Part shown: piece by piece, positions 26,842-34,386 of the stretch
Position numbering within the stretch: position 1 is the first letter of the stretch
Layout: each line of letters starts with the position of its first letter
NCBI GenBank assembly: GCA_034189505.1
Contig: JAXHUR010000018.1
Location: 1-48,156 of the forward strand
Source: Geoalkalibacter_A sp034189505
GTDB lineage: Bacteria; Desulfobacterota; Desulfuromonadia; Desulfuromonadales; Geoalkalibacteraceae
Length of the DNA stretch: 48,156 nucleotides
Reading direction: 5' to 3'
Program-made: the position numbers and the translations under genes
The notes under the pieces: model-generated
What the model was told of the DNA's origin: nothing
Seen by the model: only the letters and a program-made list of their open reading frames with translations
The model's database searches: none

Positions 26842-27993
26842 TCAGTCCACCTCATGGGCCGCAACCGCACTCACGGCACTGACCGCAAAGCGCATGTCCT
26901 CGAGAGTATTGAAACAACCCGGGCTCATCCGGACGGTGCCGCGCGGATAGGTACCGATACTGCGGTGTGCGTCCGGTGCGCAATGCAGTCCGACTCGGGT
27001 CTGAACACCATGTTCATGGTCAAGCAGAAAACCGACCTCCGCCGGATCCCGTCCGCGCAGATTGAAAGACAGCGCTCCGCCATGCAGGCGGGGGTCGGTA
27101 GGGCCGTAGAGTTCAAGACCATCGATCTTTCGCAGCCCGTCGATCAACTCGGCGAGGAGTTCGGCCTCATGAACCCGGATCCGATCGATTCCCTCCTGCC
27201 CGACAAATCGGAGCCCGGCCGAGAGTCCAGCCAGACCGGGGGTGTTGAGGGTGCCGGCCTCAAGGCGCTCGGGCATCTCCTCAGGGGGGAGTTCCGAGTG
27301 AGAATTGCCGCCGGTGCCGCCGTAAATCAGCGGCGTCAGCTTGAGTCCGGGACGGACATAGAGAAACCCCGTTCCCTGCGGCCCCAACAGCCCCTTATGC
27401 CCCGGAGCGGCCAACAGGTCAATTCCCATGCCTTCAACGTCAAGGGGGAAAACGCCTGCGGTCTGGGCAGCGTCAACCATGAAAAGAATCCCCCGATGTC
27501 GGCACCAGGGGCCGATTTCTTCAATCGGCTGCAGGGTTCCGGTAACATTGGAGCAATGGGTCATCACCACCAGGCGGGTTCGCTCACGGCAGGCAGCTTT
27601 TATCGCGGACGGACAGACCCTCCCCCCACGATCGGCAGCAACCTTGTGAACGATCACGCCGCGCTCCTGCAGGGCCCGCAGGGGGCGCGTAACCGCATTG
27701 TGCTCCATGAAGGTCGTCACAACCCGATCCCCGCCCCGCAGCAAACCGAACAGGCCCATATTGATCGCCTCGGTGGCGTTGGCGGTGAATGCCACGCGGG
27801 CCGCATCCCGAGCCTGGATCAGTTCGGCTACCGCTTCACGCGCATCCAACACGATGCGACCTGCTTCCAGAACGAGATGATGTCCGCCGCGTCCCGGATT
27901 GGCCCCGGCGTCGCGCAGGGTTGAAGCGACCGCGTCGATCACCTCGGCGGGTTTGGGAAAAGAGGTGGCGGCATTATCCAGATAAACGGGCAT
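26842..27993 (-). CDS. Cysteine desulfurase-family aminotransferase, EF2568 type
   Basis: 383 residues of class V, PLP-dependent. The N-terminus YLDNAATSFPKPAEV, the PLP lysine in APGHKGLLGPQGTGFLYV and the catalytic-type cysteine in VGLHCAPDAHRSIGT are all present. It matches the subgroup often annotated as EF2568-type, which family curation has linked to selenium-using genomes. That link is recalled and not tested here. Such enzymes release sulfur or selenium from cysteine or selenocysteine. The gene lies 36 bp downstream of the SPASM-only gene, in the same direction as the peptide-maturation cassette. Confidence 0.85.
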   Translation of the reverse strand: MPVYLDNAATSFPKPAEVIDAVASTLRDAGANPGRGGHHLVLEAGRIVLDAREAVAELIQARDAARVAFTANATEAINMGLFGLLRGGDRVVTTFMEHNAVTRPLRALQERGVIVHKVAADRGGRVCPSAIKAACRERTRLVVMTHCSNVTGTLQPIEEIGPWCRHRGILFMVDAAQTAGVFPLDVEGMGIDLLAAPGHKGLLGPQGTGFLYVRPGLKLTPLIYGGTGGNSHSELPPEEMPERLEAGTLNTPGLAGLSAGLRFVGQEGIDRIRVHEAELLAELIDGLRKIDGLELYGPTDPRLHGGALSFNLRGRDPAEVGFLLDHEHGVQTRVGLHCAPDAHRSIGTYPRGTVRMSPGCFNTLEDMRFAVSAVSAVAAHEVD

Positions 27994-28029
27994 AGAGAAA
28001 TTTCCGTCAGCAAAAACAGTGGTAACCCA

Positions 28030-28974
28030 TCAGCGTGACCCGGCACACATGAGATCTCGCGCCTGCCGATGTCCCCGGTCCCCGCGCGACAGGGCCAGCC
28101 CCCGGCAGCCACCGAAACAGACCCTCAGATCCCGGCAGCGTCGGCAATCCCCGGGCAGCGCCTCAATCATGCGCCTGACTTCAAACCGACAGGGAGACTG
28201 CCATAGTTCAAGCAGGCCCTCTTCCAGCAGCGATCCCAGGCTCAGCGGCCAGGAGGAACAGGGCATGAGGTCACCGCTTGCCGCAACGTGAGCAAGGCTG
28301 TTGGCCGCCTGGCACCCAGCGTACCCTTCGCGCCGGCGGTTCGCATCGGGGTGAAGCAGCTCCCATAAAAACAGATCGTGGATTTCCAACGCAACTCCCT
28401 GCCGCAGACAATCTGCATTATCAGCAAAGGCGTTTTTCAATTGATCCAGGTGCGCGGGACCGATCAGGTCAGAGTCCGAGGGGGGATTAAGGCTATCATC
28501 GATAGCCATGTTTGGCAACTTCAATCGCCTGATGCCGAGGCCAGCACAGAAAGAGAGAAGATCTTGAATTTGCAGGAGATTTTTCGGAGAAGGGCGAAAC
28601 AGAATCCCGGGTTCCAGGTTCCGGGCGCGGACCCGCGCGACCTGCGATTCGAGCAATGACAGCGCCGACTGCTCACAGGCGGAAGTCGCATCGATCAGAA
28701 AATCAACAAGACCGTTCCCGCAGGTCGAGTCAGGAACCTCCTCGGGATGAAAGCCGCAAACGACAGTGACCCGGCACCCGCCTTTTCGCAGATGCAGGAG
28801 GAGCTGATCGATTCCCCCGTGGCGCATCGGCGCGCCATCGAGCATGACGAAGAAAACGCCTGCATCCAGCAATCGATCGGCAACACGCAGGAGATCCTCG
28901 GTCGGCAGGGCGCCTGAACGACCAAACAGCCGCCAGGTGACCCGTACAGGGGCATCAAGAAGGTCCATACGCAT
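28030..28974 (-). CDS. GeoRSP-type SPASM protein lacking radical SAM cysteines
   Basis: 314 residues related to radical SAM/SPASM enzymes. Where the SAM-cluster motif CxxxCxxC belongs, the sequence reads VRVTWRLFGRSGALPTED, with no cysteines. The C-terminal SPASM region is intact: CQAANSLAHVAASGDLMPC, then CRRCRDLRVCFGGC and a final C. This fits the SPASM-domain partner of GeoRSP cassettes. It probably cannot cleave SAM. I infer a substrate-binding or electron-transfer partner of the active enzyme at 29237-30265. The ribosome binding site is weak, and an internal ATG at 28968 is also possible. Confidence 0.8.
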   Translation of the reverse strand: MRMDLLDAPVRVTWRLFGRSGALPTEDLLRVADRLLDAGVFFVMLDGAPMRHGGIDQLLLHLRKGGCRVTVVCGFHPEEVPDSTCGNGLVDFLIDATSACEQSALSLLESQVARVRARNLEPGILFRPSPKNLLQIQDLLSFCAGLGIRRLKLPNMAIDDSLNPPSDSDLIGPAHLDQLKNAFADNADCLRQGVALEIHDLFLWELLHPDANRRREGYAGCQAANSLAHVAASGDLMPCSSWPLSLGSLLEEGLLELWQSPCRFEVRRMIEALPGDCRRCRDLRVCFGGCRGLALSRGDRGHRQARDLMCAGSR

Positions 28975-29006
28975 CGCAGATTCGAATCAAAAAATCAGAT
29001 CATCAT

Positions 29007-29050
29007 AAAGAGAAAGGCAGGGAGACAGCCGAAAAAGGCTGTTCCCTGCC
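29007..29050 (-). terminator. Terminator or attenuator after the peptide gene
   Basis: Eleven bases after the peptide stop, the minus strand forms a 14-pair stem with one bulged C (29016-29030 with 29037-29050), a TTTTTC loop and a TTTCTCTTT tract. Partial termination here would make peptide transcripts exceed those of the downstream SPASM gene. Confidence 0.65.
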
Positions 29051-29060
29051 TGACCACGGT

Positions 29061-29117
29061 TCAGCAGGGATGGACGTTGGAAGAACCAACCACCCGAGGC
29101 TTCATGTACTTTTTCAT
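29061..29117 (-). CDS. Candidate RiPP precursor peptide, 18 aa
   Basis: ATG at 29115-29117 is preceded by AAGGGGGTGAGAGCGC, a strong ribosome binding site. The product is MKKYMKPRVVGSSNVHPC, ending at TGA (29061-29063). It lies in the 260-bp gap between the radical SAM/SPASM gene and its cysteine-less partner, on the same strand, with a terminator-like hairpin directly after it. Size, basic N-terminus and a His-Pro-Cys C-terminus fit a peptide substrate of the neighbouring maturases. No other candidate precursor is apparent in the cassette. I know of no characterised homologue, so the assignment is inference from position and translation signals. Confidence 0.6.
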   Translation of the reverse strand: MKKYMKPRVVGSSNVHPC

Positions 29118-29236
29118 GCGCTCTCACCCCCTTCTTTGATCTGTTATGACGACAATATGACGGGTTTGTTTCATAGAGTTTGACACCAACTACACAATGC
29201 AATTTCCAGACCTGAATCAACCTGGAATTGATATCA

Positions 29237-30265
29237 CTATTCTTCAGCATCAGCTACCGGCCCCTGCCAGCAGTGAGGATCTGCCTCCTCAAGGTCGCCG
29301 GTCACGGCCAGCGCCCGTGCCGTACATCCACCAAGGCAATCCGCGAAAGCATCACATCCCTGACATTTCCCCTTGGCCTGCTTGTTGCGCATCTTCTGGA
29401 GGATGGGGGAGCCATGCCAGACAGCGTCGAAATCGTCCCTGAGAATATTGCCCAGCACCAGGGGAATGAATCCGCAGGGCGTCAGGTTGCCGTCAGGGCG
29501 CAGATGCAGTGAGAGTTTACCACAGGAGCTGCCCTTAACCAACGGCTTTCCCTGGTATTGCGGCAGCGAAGCGATCACCGGATCGTCAAAGGACAGCGCA
29601 ATATCTTTTGTCTGATTCTTGACAACCAGCGCCTGCTGATAGAACTCGCGCCACTGCGCCGGGCTCAAATCCAGATCTTCACGGTTCTCGAAGCCCTTGC
29701 CGCTGCATTTAAAATTGTGCAGGAAGAGCTGACTGACGCCATAAGCGCGGGCCAATTCGATCAAATCGCGGAAATGCTCGAAATTAATCCGTGATATCAC
29801 CGAACTCATCGTGGGTTTGACGCCGGCGGCGCGCAGTAGATCGAGTGCCCTGACCGCACGATCGAAGGAGCCCGGCTGACAGCGAAAATCGTCGTGGCCA
29901 GTCGGCTCGTGGCTGTCGATACTGATCCCCACGGAGACAAACCCCGCCCGGCTGATCTTTGCAGCCGTCTCCTCGTTGATATGCCAACCGTTGCTGTTCA
30001 TGGAGACACGCAATCCCCTGTCCGTCGCATAACGGGCAATCTCAAAAAGGTCTTCACGCAGCAGCGGCTCCCCCCCGCCGAAGTTGACGAAGGGGATCTG
30101 CTTCTCAGCCAGAACGTCAACAATGCGCCTGTTGTCAGCGGTTGAAAGTTCTTCACAGAGATCGTTGCGGCTATAGCAGTGAGCACAGACGAAGTTGCAC
30201 CGAAATGACAGCGACCAGTTCAAAGTCAGTGGAGCGGAAAGATAATCCACGGCGTCATCAGACAT
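29237..30265 (-). CDS. GeoRSP-type radical SAM/SPASM peptide maturase
   Basis: 342 residues. The radical SAM motif CNFVCAHC (C23, C27, C30) is followed by the SAM-binding FGGGEPLL and MNSNGWHI. The C-terminal SPASM domain holds CGKLSLHLRPDGNLTPCG, CQGCDAFADCLGGC and a final C, enough to bind two auxiliary 4Fe-4S clusters. Enzymes of this type modify ribosomal peptides by forming thioether, carbon-carbon or related links. The start overlaps the end of the PqqD-like gene by eight bases, with GGTGG just upstream. The reaction performed is unknown. Confidence 0.88.
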   Translation of the reverse strand: MSDDAVDYLSAPLTLNWSLSFRCNFVCAHCYSRNDLCEELSTADNRRIVDVLAEKQIPFVNFGGGEPLLREDLFEIARYATDRGLRVSMNSNGWHINEETAAKISRAGFVSVGISIDSHEPTGHDDFRCQPGSFDRAVRALDLLRAAGVKPTMSSVISRINFEHFRDLIELARAYGVSQLFLHNFKCSGKGFENREDLDLSPAQWREFYQQALVVKNQTKDIALSFDDPVIASLPQYQGKPLVKGSSCGKLSLHLRPDGNLTPCGFIPLVLGNILRDDFDAVWHGSPILQKMRNKQAKGKCQGCDAFADCLGGCTARALAVTGDLEEADPHCWQGPVADAEE

Positions 30266-30572
30266 GTGTCAGCCACCCCCTCTCAACGAGATCATTGACA
30301 AACTCTTCGACATCCTCACGCAGAATTTCGCGTTCCACGTCAAAATCACGAGCCATCTCGTCCACGATCTGATCTAGGGACCGGCTTCCGTCGCACAGGT
30401 CCCAGACGGCGCCGCCCACCAGGTTGAGCTGATGCATCATGCCGGAGATGATCAGGATGACGCTGCCGCGATCACTGACGTCCTCACCGTTCTCAAGCGC
30501 TTTGAGGATTTCCTGTTCACGACGCTTTTCGTGGCGCCAAACGATATCGGGGTTTCGCTGCAAACACTTCAA
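30258..30572 (-). CDS. GeoRSP-type PqqD-family peptide chaperone
   Basis: The preferred start is TTG 30572, with GAGG seven bases upstream. The 104-residue product begins LKCLQRNPDIVWRHEKR, the usual start of PqqD-like proteins. The body has a central Gly-Met-Met-His-Gln-Leu-Asn-Leu stretch, then VGGAVWDLCDGSRSLDQIVDEM, and ends with a winged-helix-type tail (LREDVEEFVNDLVERGWL). PqqD-fold proteins bind precursor peptides and present them to the radical SAM enzyme. The overlap with the enzyme gene supports that role. Longer starts would place the N-terminus inside the repeat at 30617-30731 and are disfavoured. Confidence 0.82.
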   Translation of the reverse strand: MKCLQRNPDIVWRHEKRREQEILKALENGEDVSDRGSVILIISGMMHQLNLVGGAVWDLCDGSRSLDQIVDEMARDFDVEREILREDVEEFVNDLVERGWLTHV

Positions 30573-30616
30573 AGCATTTCCTCGTTTCGAAAAAGAAGGT
30601 ATCTTTTCTCCGCACA

Positions 30617-30731
30617 GGTTCGGATCTCCCATGACAAGGGTGTTTGGCGCCAGGGATGGCGCCAATCAAACGGCCAGGGATGGCGAAAAGTGGCCCTTGT
30701 CATGGGAGATCCGAACCCGTGCTGAACCGTT
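30617..30731 (-). ncRNA. Structured intergenic element, copy 2 (CsrA-site-like loops)
   Basis: This copy starts three bases after the YedE-type gene's stop, the same position relative to its upstream gene as copy 1 after panB. Outer arms 30617-30640 and 30694-30717 are perfectly complementary over 24 bases. The outer ten or so bases (GGTTCGGATCTCCC) differ from copy 1 (GGGGTCGCAGCTCCC) yet still pair. Inside, the plus strand reads GGCGCCAGGGATGGCGCC and GGCCAGGGATGGC, two CAGGGATG loops. The shared outer flank is TGCTGAACCGTT (30720-30731). The core is otherwise nearly identical to copy 1. Confidence 0.6.
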
Positions 30732-30734
30732 GAC

Positions 30735-31796
30735 TCATACGGCGCGTTCGCGCAATAGCAGTGAAGTCATGAAAACAAAAGCAAAGCCGGCCAGCACCGC
30801 CATTTTGCCGGGCAGCGGCACCCCAGCCGCGGTTGCGGTGATGCCCCAGGTCTCCACCAGTCCGCCCGCCACCAGCATACCCAGAACCACCATGCCGGCG
30901 TCGGCGTCGCCCTCACCGGCCTTGACCAGCTGCCGGAAGGGGCAGCCGCCGAAGATGACGGAAACCCAGCCGACCAGCGCCATGCCGAAGAAACTCCACA
31001 AAAAGTCGAGATGCGCGCCGGGCTGCCCGTAAAAGCCGGGTTCAAAACGTCCGAAAATCAGATTGCCGGCCACAGCACCAAGCACAAAAAGCGCCAATCC
31101 GTAAATCAGGGGTGAGCGATGACCCATCAGAAAAGTGTCGCGCAAACTGCCGGTAATGCAGAAACGGCTGCGTTGAGCCAGTGCGCCGAGCAGCAGCCCG
31201 GCTCCCAGGGAAATCCACACCGGTGCATGCTCAGCGCCACCGCCGCTTTGCGATTCGCGAAGAAAGCCGGGAGGAAGAAAAACCCAGATCATCAAAAGCG
31301 CAAAAAAGAGAGGCACCCACCAGCCGCTGCCTCCCCGAGCGCTCTGCGAAACCCCGGGCTGAACGCCTTTGGCAAGGCTGCACAGTCCCGCCCATACGCC
31401 TCCAACCAATCCGGCCAGGCCGGCAAGAGTCGTCAGATCGCCTGCTGTCATGCGCAGAAAAAGCTTGATGGGGCAGCCGATGAAGACGGCACATCCGACG
31501 ATCAGGAAAAAACCGGCAAAGAAACGCGTCATCGGCACACTGCCGCCCCGCGAACAAAACTCTCTGAATGCCAGAGCACTGGCCATCGCCCCAAGCACAA
31601 ACCCGGCCAACTCGGGGCGCAGGTACTGCATCCGCTCATTATCGTGCAACCCCAGTGATCCTGCGGTGTTTTCAAAAAAACAGGAGATGCAGATCCCTGA
31701 ATTTTCCGGGTTTCCCAAAGCGGCCAATGCCACGCCGAGAAGACCAAAGCTCAGACCGGTCAGCAGAACCAGATAAAAATGGCGATCCTTCCACAT
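30735..31796 (-). CDS. YedE/YeeE-family selenium/sulfur transporter
   Basis: 353 residues with about ten membrane segments and two repeats. Each repeat contains an FGG/IGCP-type motif: VGCAVFIGCPIKLFLR and VSVIFGGCPFRQLVKAGEGDADAGM. SRFCITGSLRDTFLMG is also typical. YeeE/YedE proteins import thiosulfate in E. coli, and the YedE subgroup is associated with selenium metabolism in family curation. It lies just upstream of the PqqD-like gene in the same direction, separated by the structured repeat. Confidence 0.85.
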   Translation of the reverse strand: MWKDRHFYLVLLTGLSFGLLGVALAALGNPENSGICISCFFENTAGSLGLHDNERMQYLRPELAGFVLGAMASALAFREFCSRGGSVPMTRFFAGFFLIVGCAVFIGCPIKLFLRMTAGDLTTLAGLAGLVGGVWAGLCSLAKGVQPGVSQSARGGSGWWVPLFFALLMIWVFLPPGFLRESQSGGGAEHAPVWISLGAGLLLGALAQRSRFCITGSLRDTFLMGHRSPLIYGLALFVLGAVAGNLIFGRFEPGFYGQPGAHLDFLWSFFGMALVGWVSVIFGGCPFRQLVKAGEGDADAGMVVLGMLVAGGLVETWGITATAAGVPLPGKMAVLAGFAFVFMTSLLLRERAV

Positions 31797-31804
31797 GCGC
31801 GACC

Positions 31805-32350
31805 CTATTCACAGCCGCCGGCCAGGCGACTTTGCAGGTAATAGACTTTTTTCAACGTCTCCAGCAGCGACGGGTTGTCGCCCTGGGCCTCCAGGCGGGT
31901 GCGCAGGCGCGTCAAACCTTCGTCCACCAGTTGACGGATTTCCGTCCGCCGGGACAGGGGGCTTCTGTCATCGACATACTCCCCGTTGAACCGCACCGCT
32001 TCAACGTAGCTGTCCACCGCCCGCTCGAGAAGCCCCAGCTCCAGCAGAATGGCGCCGCGCAGGATCAGGCCGTGGGCTTCGCCGGGGTAGTCGCGGGCAA
32101 TTTCCTCCAGGGCCAGCAGCGCCTGCTGATTTTTGCCTTCTTTGCGCAGATCTTCTACCGGCTGATACAGGTCGGTCAAAAAGGCCAATCGTGCCTGCGC
32201 CGCCAGGCGCTCCTCCATGGCACGCTCCAATGCCGTACCACGTTCAGAACCCTGTTGCGCCCGGCCGTGGTGCATCAGCAAGCCAAGACCGGCCAGCGTG
32301 AACAGCAGGCCGGCTATGAGCAGAATATCGAAACGATCGATCCTGGGCAT
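31805..32350 (-). CDS. Membrane-anchored TPR protein
   Basis: 181 residues. One membrane helix (about 9-26, ILLIAGLLFTLAGLGLLM) precedes a helical region with TPR-like repeats (ALLALEEIARDYPGEAHGLILRGAILLELGLLERAVDSYVEAVRFN). The C-terminal LLETLKKVYYLQSRLAG is also helical. I do not recognise a specific family. The start is a few bases after the stop of the PhnD-like gene and 9 bp separate its end from the YedE-type gene, so it belongs to the same transcription unit. It may organise an envelope complex (inference). Confidence 0.65.
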   Translation of the reverse strand: MPRIDRFDILLIAGLLFTLAGLGLLMHHGRAQQGSERGTALERAMEERLAAQARLAFLTDLYQPVEDLRKEGKNQQALLALEEIARDYPGEAHGLILRGAILLELGLLERAVDSYVEAVRFNGEYVDDRSPLSRRTEIRQLVDEGLTRLRTRLEAQGDNPSLLETLKKVYYLQSRLAGGCE

Positions 32351-32355
32351 CGCCT

Positions 32356-33270
32356 CTAAAACGTCTGATAAGGGGGCATATTGACCCGGCGCGCCATCTC
32401 GCGGACCGGATCGTAATCGGCATCGCTGAACTGCACGAAGCCCTCAACCCAGGCCGATTTGAGCACCTTGAGGCGCTCTCCCCGGTACTCCACCGTGTCC
32501 TGGGGCGAAAGCTCGAGCAACGCCCGGCGGAACCGCTCCACCAGGTCCGGGTCAGCCCCGGCGGAAGCACCGAAGGTGCAATAGGGAAACGGCTCGCTCT
32601 GCGCGATGATCTCAAAATCATCCGCGGCCACCTTGCCGGCTCTCACCATCTCCTCAAGATCCAGCATAGGGGCCGCCGCCACGTCGTATTCACCGAAATA
32701 GACGCCATAGATCACTTTTTCATGCTTGAAGGAGCCGCGGGGGATCGCGTAGTAGGACAGTTCGCGCTCCGGATCGAACCCTGCCCTGAGCATCAGGTCA
32801 TACTGGGCCAGGTAGCCGCTGGGCGCCATCTGAGGTCCGAACAGCAGCCGCTTCCCCCGCATGTCTTCAATACTTTTTATGCCGCTTGTCTTAAGCGCGA
32901 TCAGCCCGCCAGATGTGCGGCCGCCGAACTGTCCGCGCTGCTCGCCGGCGATCAGTTGCAGGCCGTACTCCTCACGGAGAATGACATAGAGCAGGGAATT
33001 GGTATGGGTGAAGGTAAATTCGCCGTTGCGGAAGCGCTCCTCAAAATCCTGCGTATCCACCGGCACGGCTTCAAAACGCACGCCCAATTCTTTTTCGAGA
33101 TAACGCGTCAACGGCATGAAGCGGTTCATCGTTTCAGCTTCGCTGTTGCAGTTCATGTAACCGATGCGGATCACCGGACCGCTCGGTTTCGAGTCACAGC
33201 CTCCAAACAACAGTGAAAACACCACCAATACCGCGAGAGAGAGAAACGACGTGCGCAGGACAGGTAACAT
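32356..33270 (-). CDS. PhnD-like substrate-binding lipoprotein
   Basis: 304 residues with a signal sequence ending in lipobox LFGGC at about residue 25. The body is of the phosphate/phosphonate periplasmic binding type: VIRIGYMNCNSEAETMNRFMPLTRYLEKELG, FTHTNSLLYVILREEYG, MRGKRLLFGPQMAPSGYLAQY and GEYDVAAAPMLDLEEM. The family binds oxyanions, phosphonates or other small ligands and is sometimes a sensor. No ABC permease or ATPase is adjacent. Given the YedE-type gene downstream, an oxyanion of sulfur or selenium is a possible ligand (inference). Confidence 0.85.
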   Translation of the reverse strand: MLPVLRTSFLSLAVLVVFSLLFGGCDSKPSGPVIRIGYMNCNSEAETMNRFMPLTRYLEKELGVRFEAVPVDTQDFEERFRNGEFTFTHTNSLLYVILREEYGLQLIAGEQRGQFGGRTSGGLIALKTSGIKSIEDMRGKRLLFGPQMAPSGYLAQYDLMLRAGFDPERELSYYAIPRGSFKHEKVIYGVYFGEYDVAAAPMLDLEEMVRAGKVAADDFEIIAQSEPFPYCTFGASAGADPDLVERFRRALLELSPQDTVEYRGERLKVLKSAWVEGFVQFSDADYDPVREMARRVNMPPYQTF

Positions 33271-33294
33271 GAAAATGAAAGCTCCGGGATAAAA

Positions 33295-34386
33295 TCAATG
33301 AAGAGAGGGCAGCCGGATCGGCGGAGCGGTCAGCGCCTCATCGTAGAAAACTTGTGCCAGACCGGGCCGTTGACTGCCGTCACGGACCAATCCGCCAATC
33401 AGCGACTCATCAGCCGTTCCCCACCAGTTGCCTGTGGCGTCAAGGGGTGTATTTCCGTCATTGATGACGGCATAGGTCCCATTGCCGGACAGATCATTGG
33501 CCCTCAGGATCCCCTCGGAATTCAGCCAGCGAATCCCCGAGCGCCCGTTGCCGGTCAGGCGGTTATGCGTCCCATTCAACTCTGATTTTTCAAGAAAGAT
33601 GCCATGTTCACTGTTGCCGCCAATCTGATTTCCCCGCACTTCAGCCCGGGAACGCTGCAGATAGAGTCCGCGTCGATTGCCAACGATCCGGTTACCCTCG
33701 GCGAGCAGAGTCGAGTCGCGCAGATGGACGCCGTTGATGGCGTTTTTCTCGATCACGCAGTCGGTCAGCCGCAGATCGGTATACAGGCAGCGCAGCCCCC
33801 AGTAGCTCCCTGAAATAAAGGATTGATCAATCACCACGTTGGAATCGCGAAACTGCATGCCGTTGAAATTGTCGATCACTCGCGAACGCTTCATCGTCAC
33901 GGTCGATTCCTGAAACTGGAGACCGCGGGTATTGTAACGGAATTCACAGTCCACGAGGGTCACGCGGGAAAAATGCGCGTGATAGCCCCGGTAGCCATAC
34001 TCCAACACGCAATGAGCCAAAACGTTGTCCTCTTCGGACATCATCATATTGATGGCCCCCCAGGCTCCGCTGAACGGCCGCGACTCGGCGGAGGTAAAAA
34101 CCACGGGCTCGTCCTCGGTCCCTACCGCATGGAGGCGCCCCTGGATGAACATCTCGTGTTCGCCGACACCGTCGCCGTTGCTGTCCATGAAAGTGAAGCT
34201 GATGCGGGTTCCCGGGCGAATCTCGAGAACCACTTCCGGGGCGATGGTGAGGACGCCGTCGATGAGAACCTCACCCTGCCAGACGGTATCCTGCCACAGG
34301 GTCTGTTCGCCGCGATAGAGCGTCCCGGCCGAAGCGGAAAGCGACCAGGAGAGCAGTAAAGCAGCAAAAAAAAGAACGCGTTTCAT
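33295..34386 (-). CDS. Secreted right-handed parallel beta-helix protein
   Basis: 363 residues with a signal peptide (MKRVLFFAALLLSWSLSASAG). The body is made of short degenerate beta-helix repeats such as RVIDNFNGMQFRDSNVVI, CVIEKNAINGVHLRDSTL and NQIGGNSEHGIFLEKSEL, in the NosD/pectate-lyase-like fold, and ends with ATGNWWGTADES. Its start overlaps the stop of the next upstream gene by four bases (ATGA). Such proteins can be periplasmic binding or processing factors; nothing identifies the ligand. Confidence 0.78.
   Translation of the reverse strand: MKRVLFFAALLLSWSLSASAGTLYRGEQTLWQDTVWQGEVLIDGVLTIAPEVVLEIRPGTRISFTFMDSNGDGVGEHEMFIQGRLHAVGTEDEPVVFTSAESRPFSGAWGAINMMMSEEDNVLAHCVLEYGYRGYHAHFSRVTLVDCEFRYNTRGLQFQESTVTMKRSRVIDNFNGMQFRDSNVVIDQSFISGSYWGLRCLYTDLRLTDCVIEKNAINGVHLRDSTLLAEGNRIVGNRRGLYLQRSRAEVRGNQIGGNSEHGIFLEKSELNGTHNRLTGNGRSGIRWLNSEGILRANDLSGNGTYAVINDGNTPLDATGNWWGTADESLIGGLVRDGSQRPGLAQVFYDEALTAPPIRLPSLH

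Noticed and set aside
29007..29063. The TGA ending the 18-residue peptide as a selenocysteine codon (HPC-U).
   Set aside because: A hairpin follows, but its apical loop is all pyrimidine with no guanine and a U-tract follows, so it looks like a terminator. Readthrough gives no recognisable sequence before the next TGA.
30573..30665. Extended N-terminus of the PqqD-like protein.
   Set aside because: It would be encoded by the repeat element, and the PqqD domain begins right at the TTG start with a good ribosome binding site.
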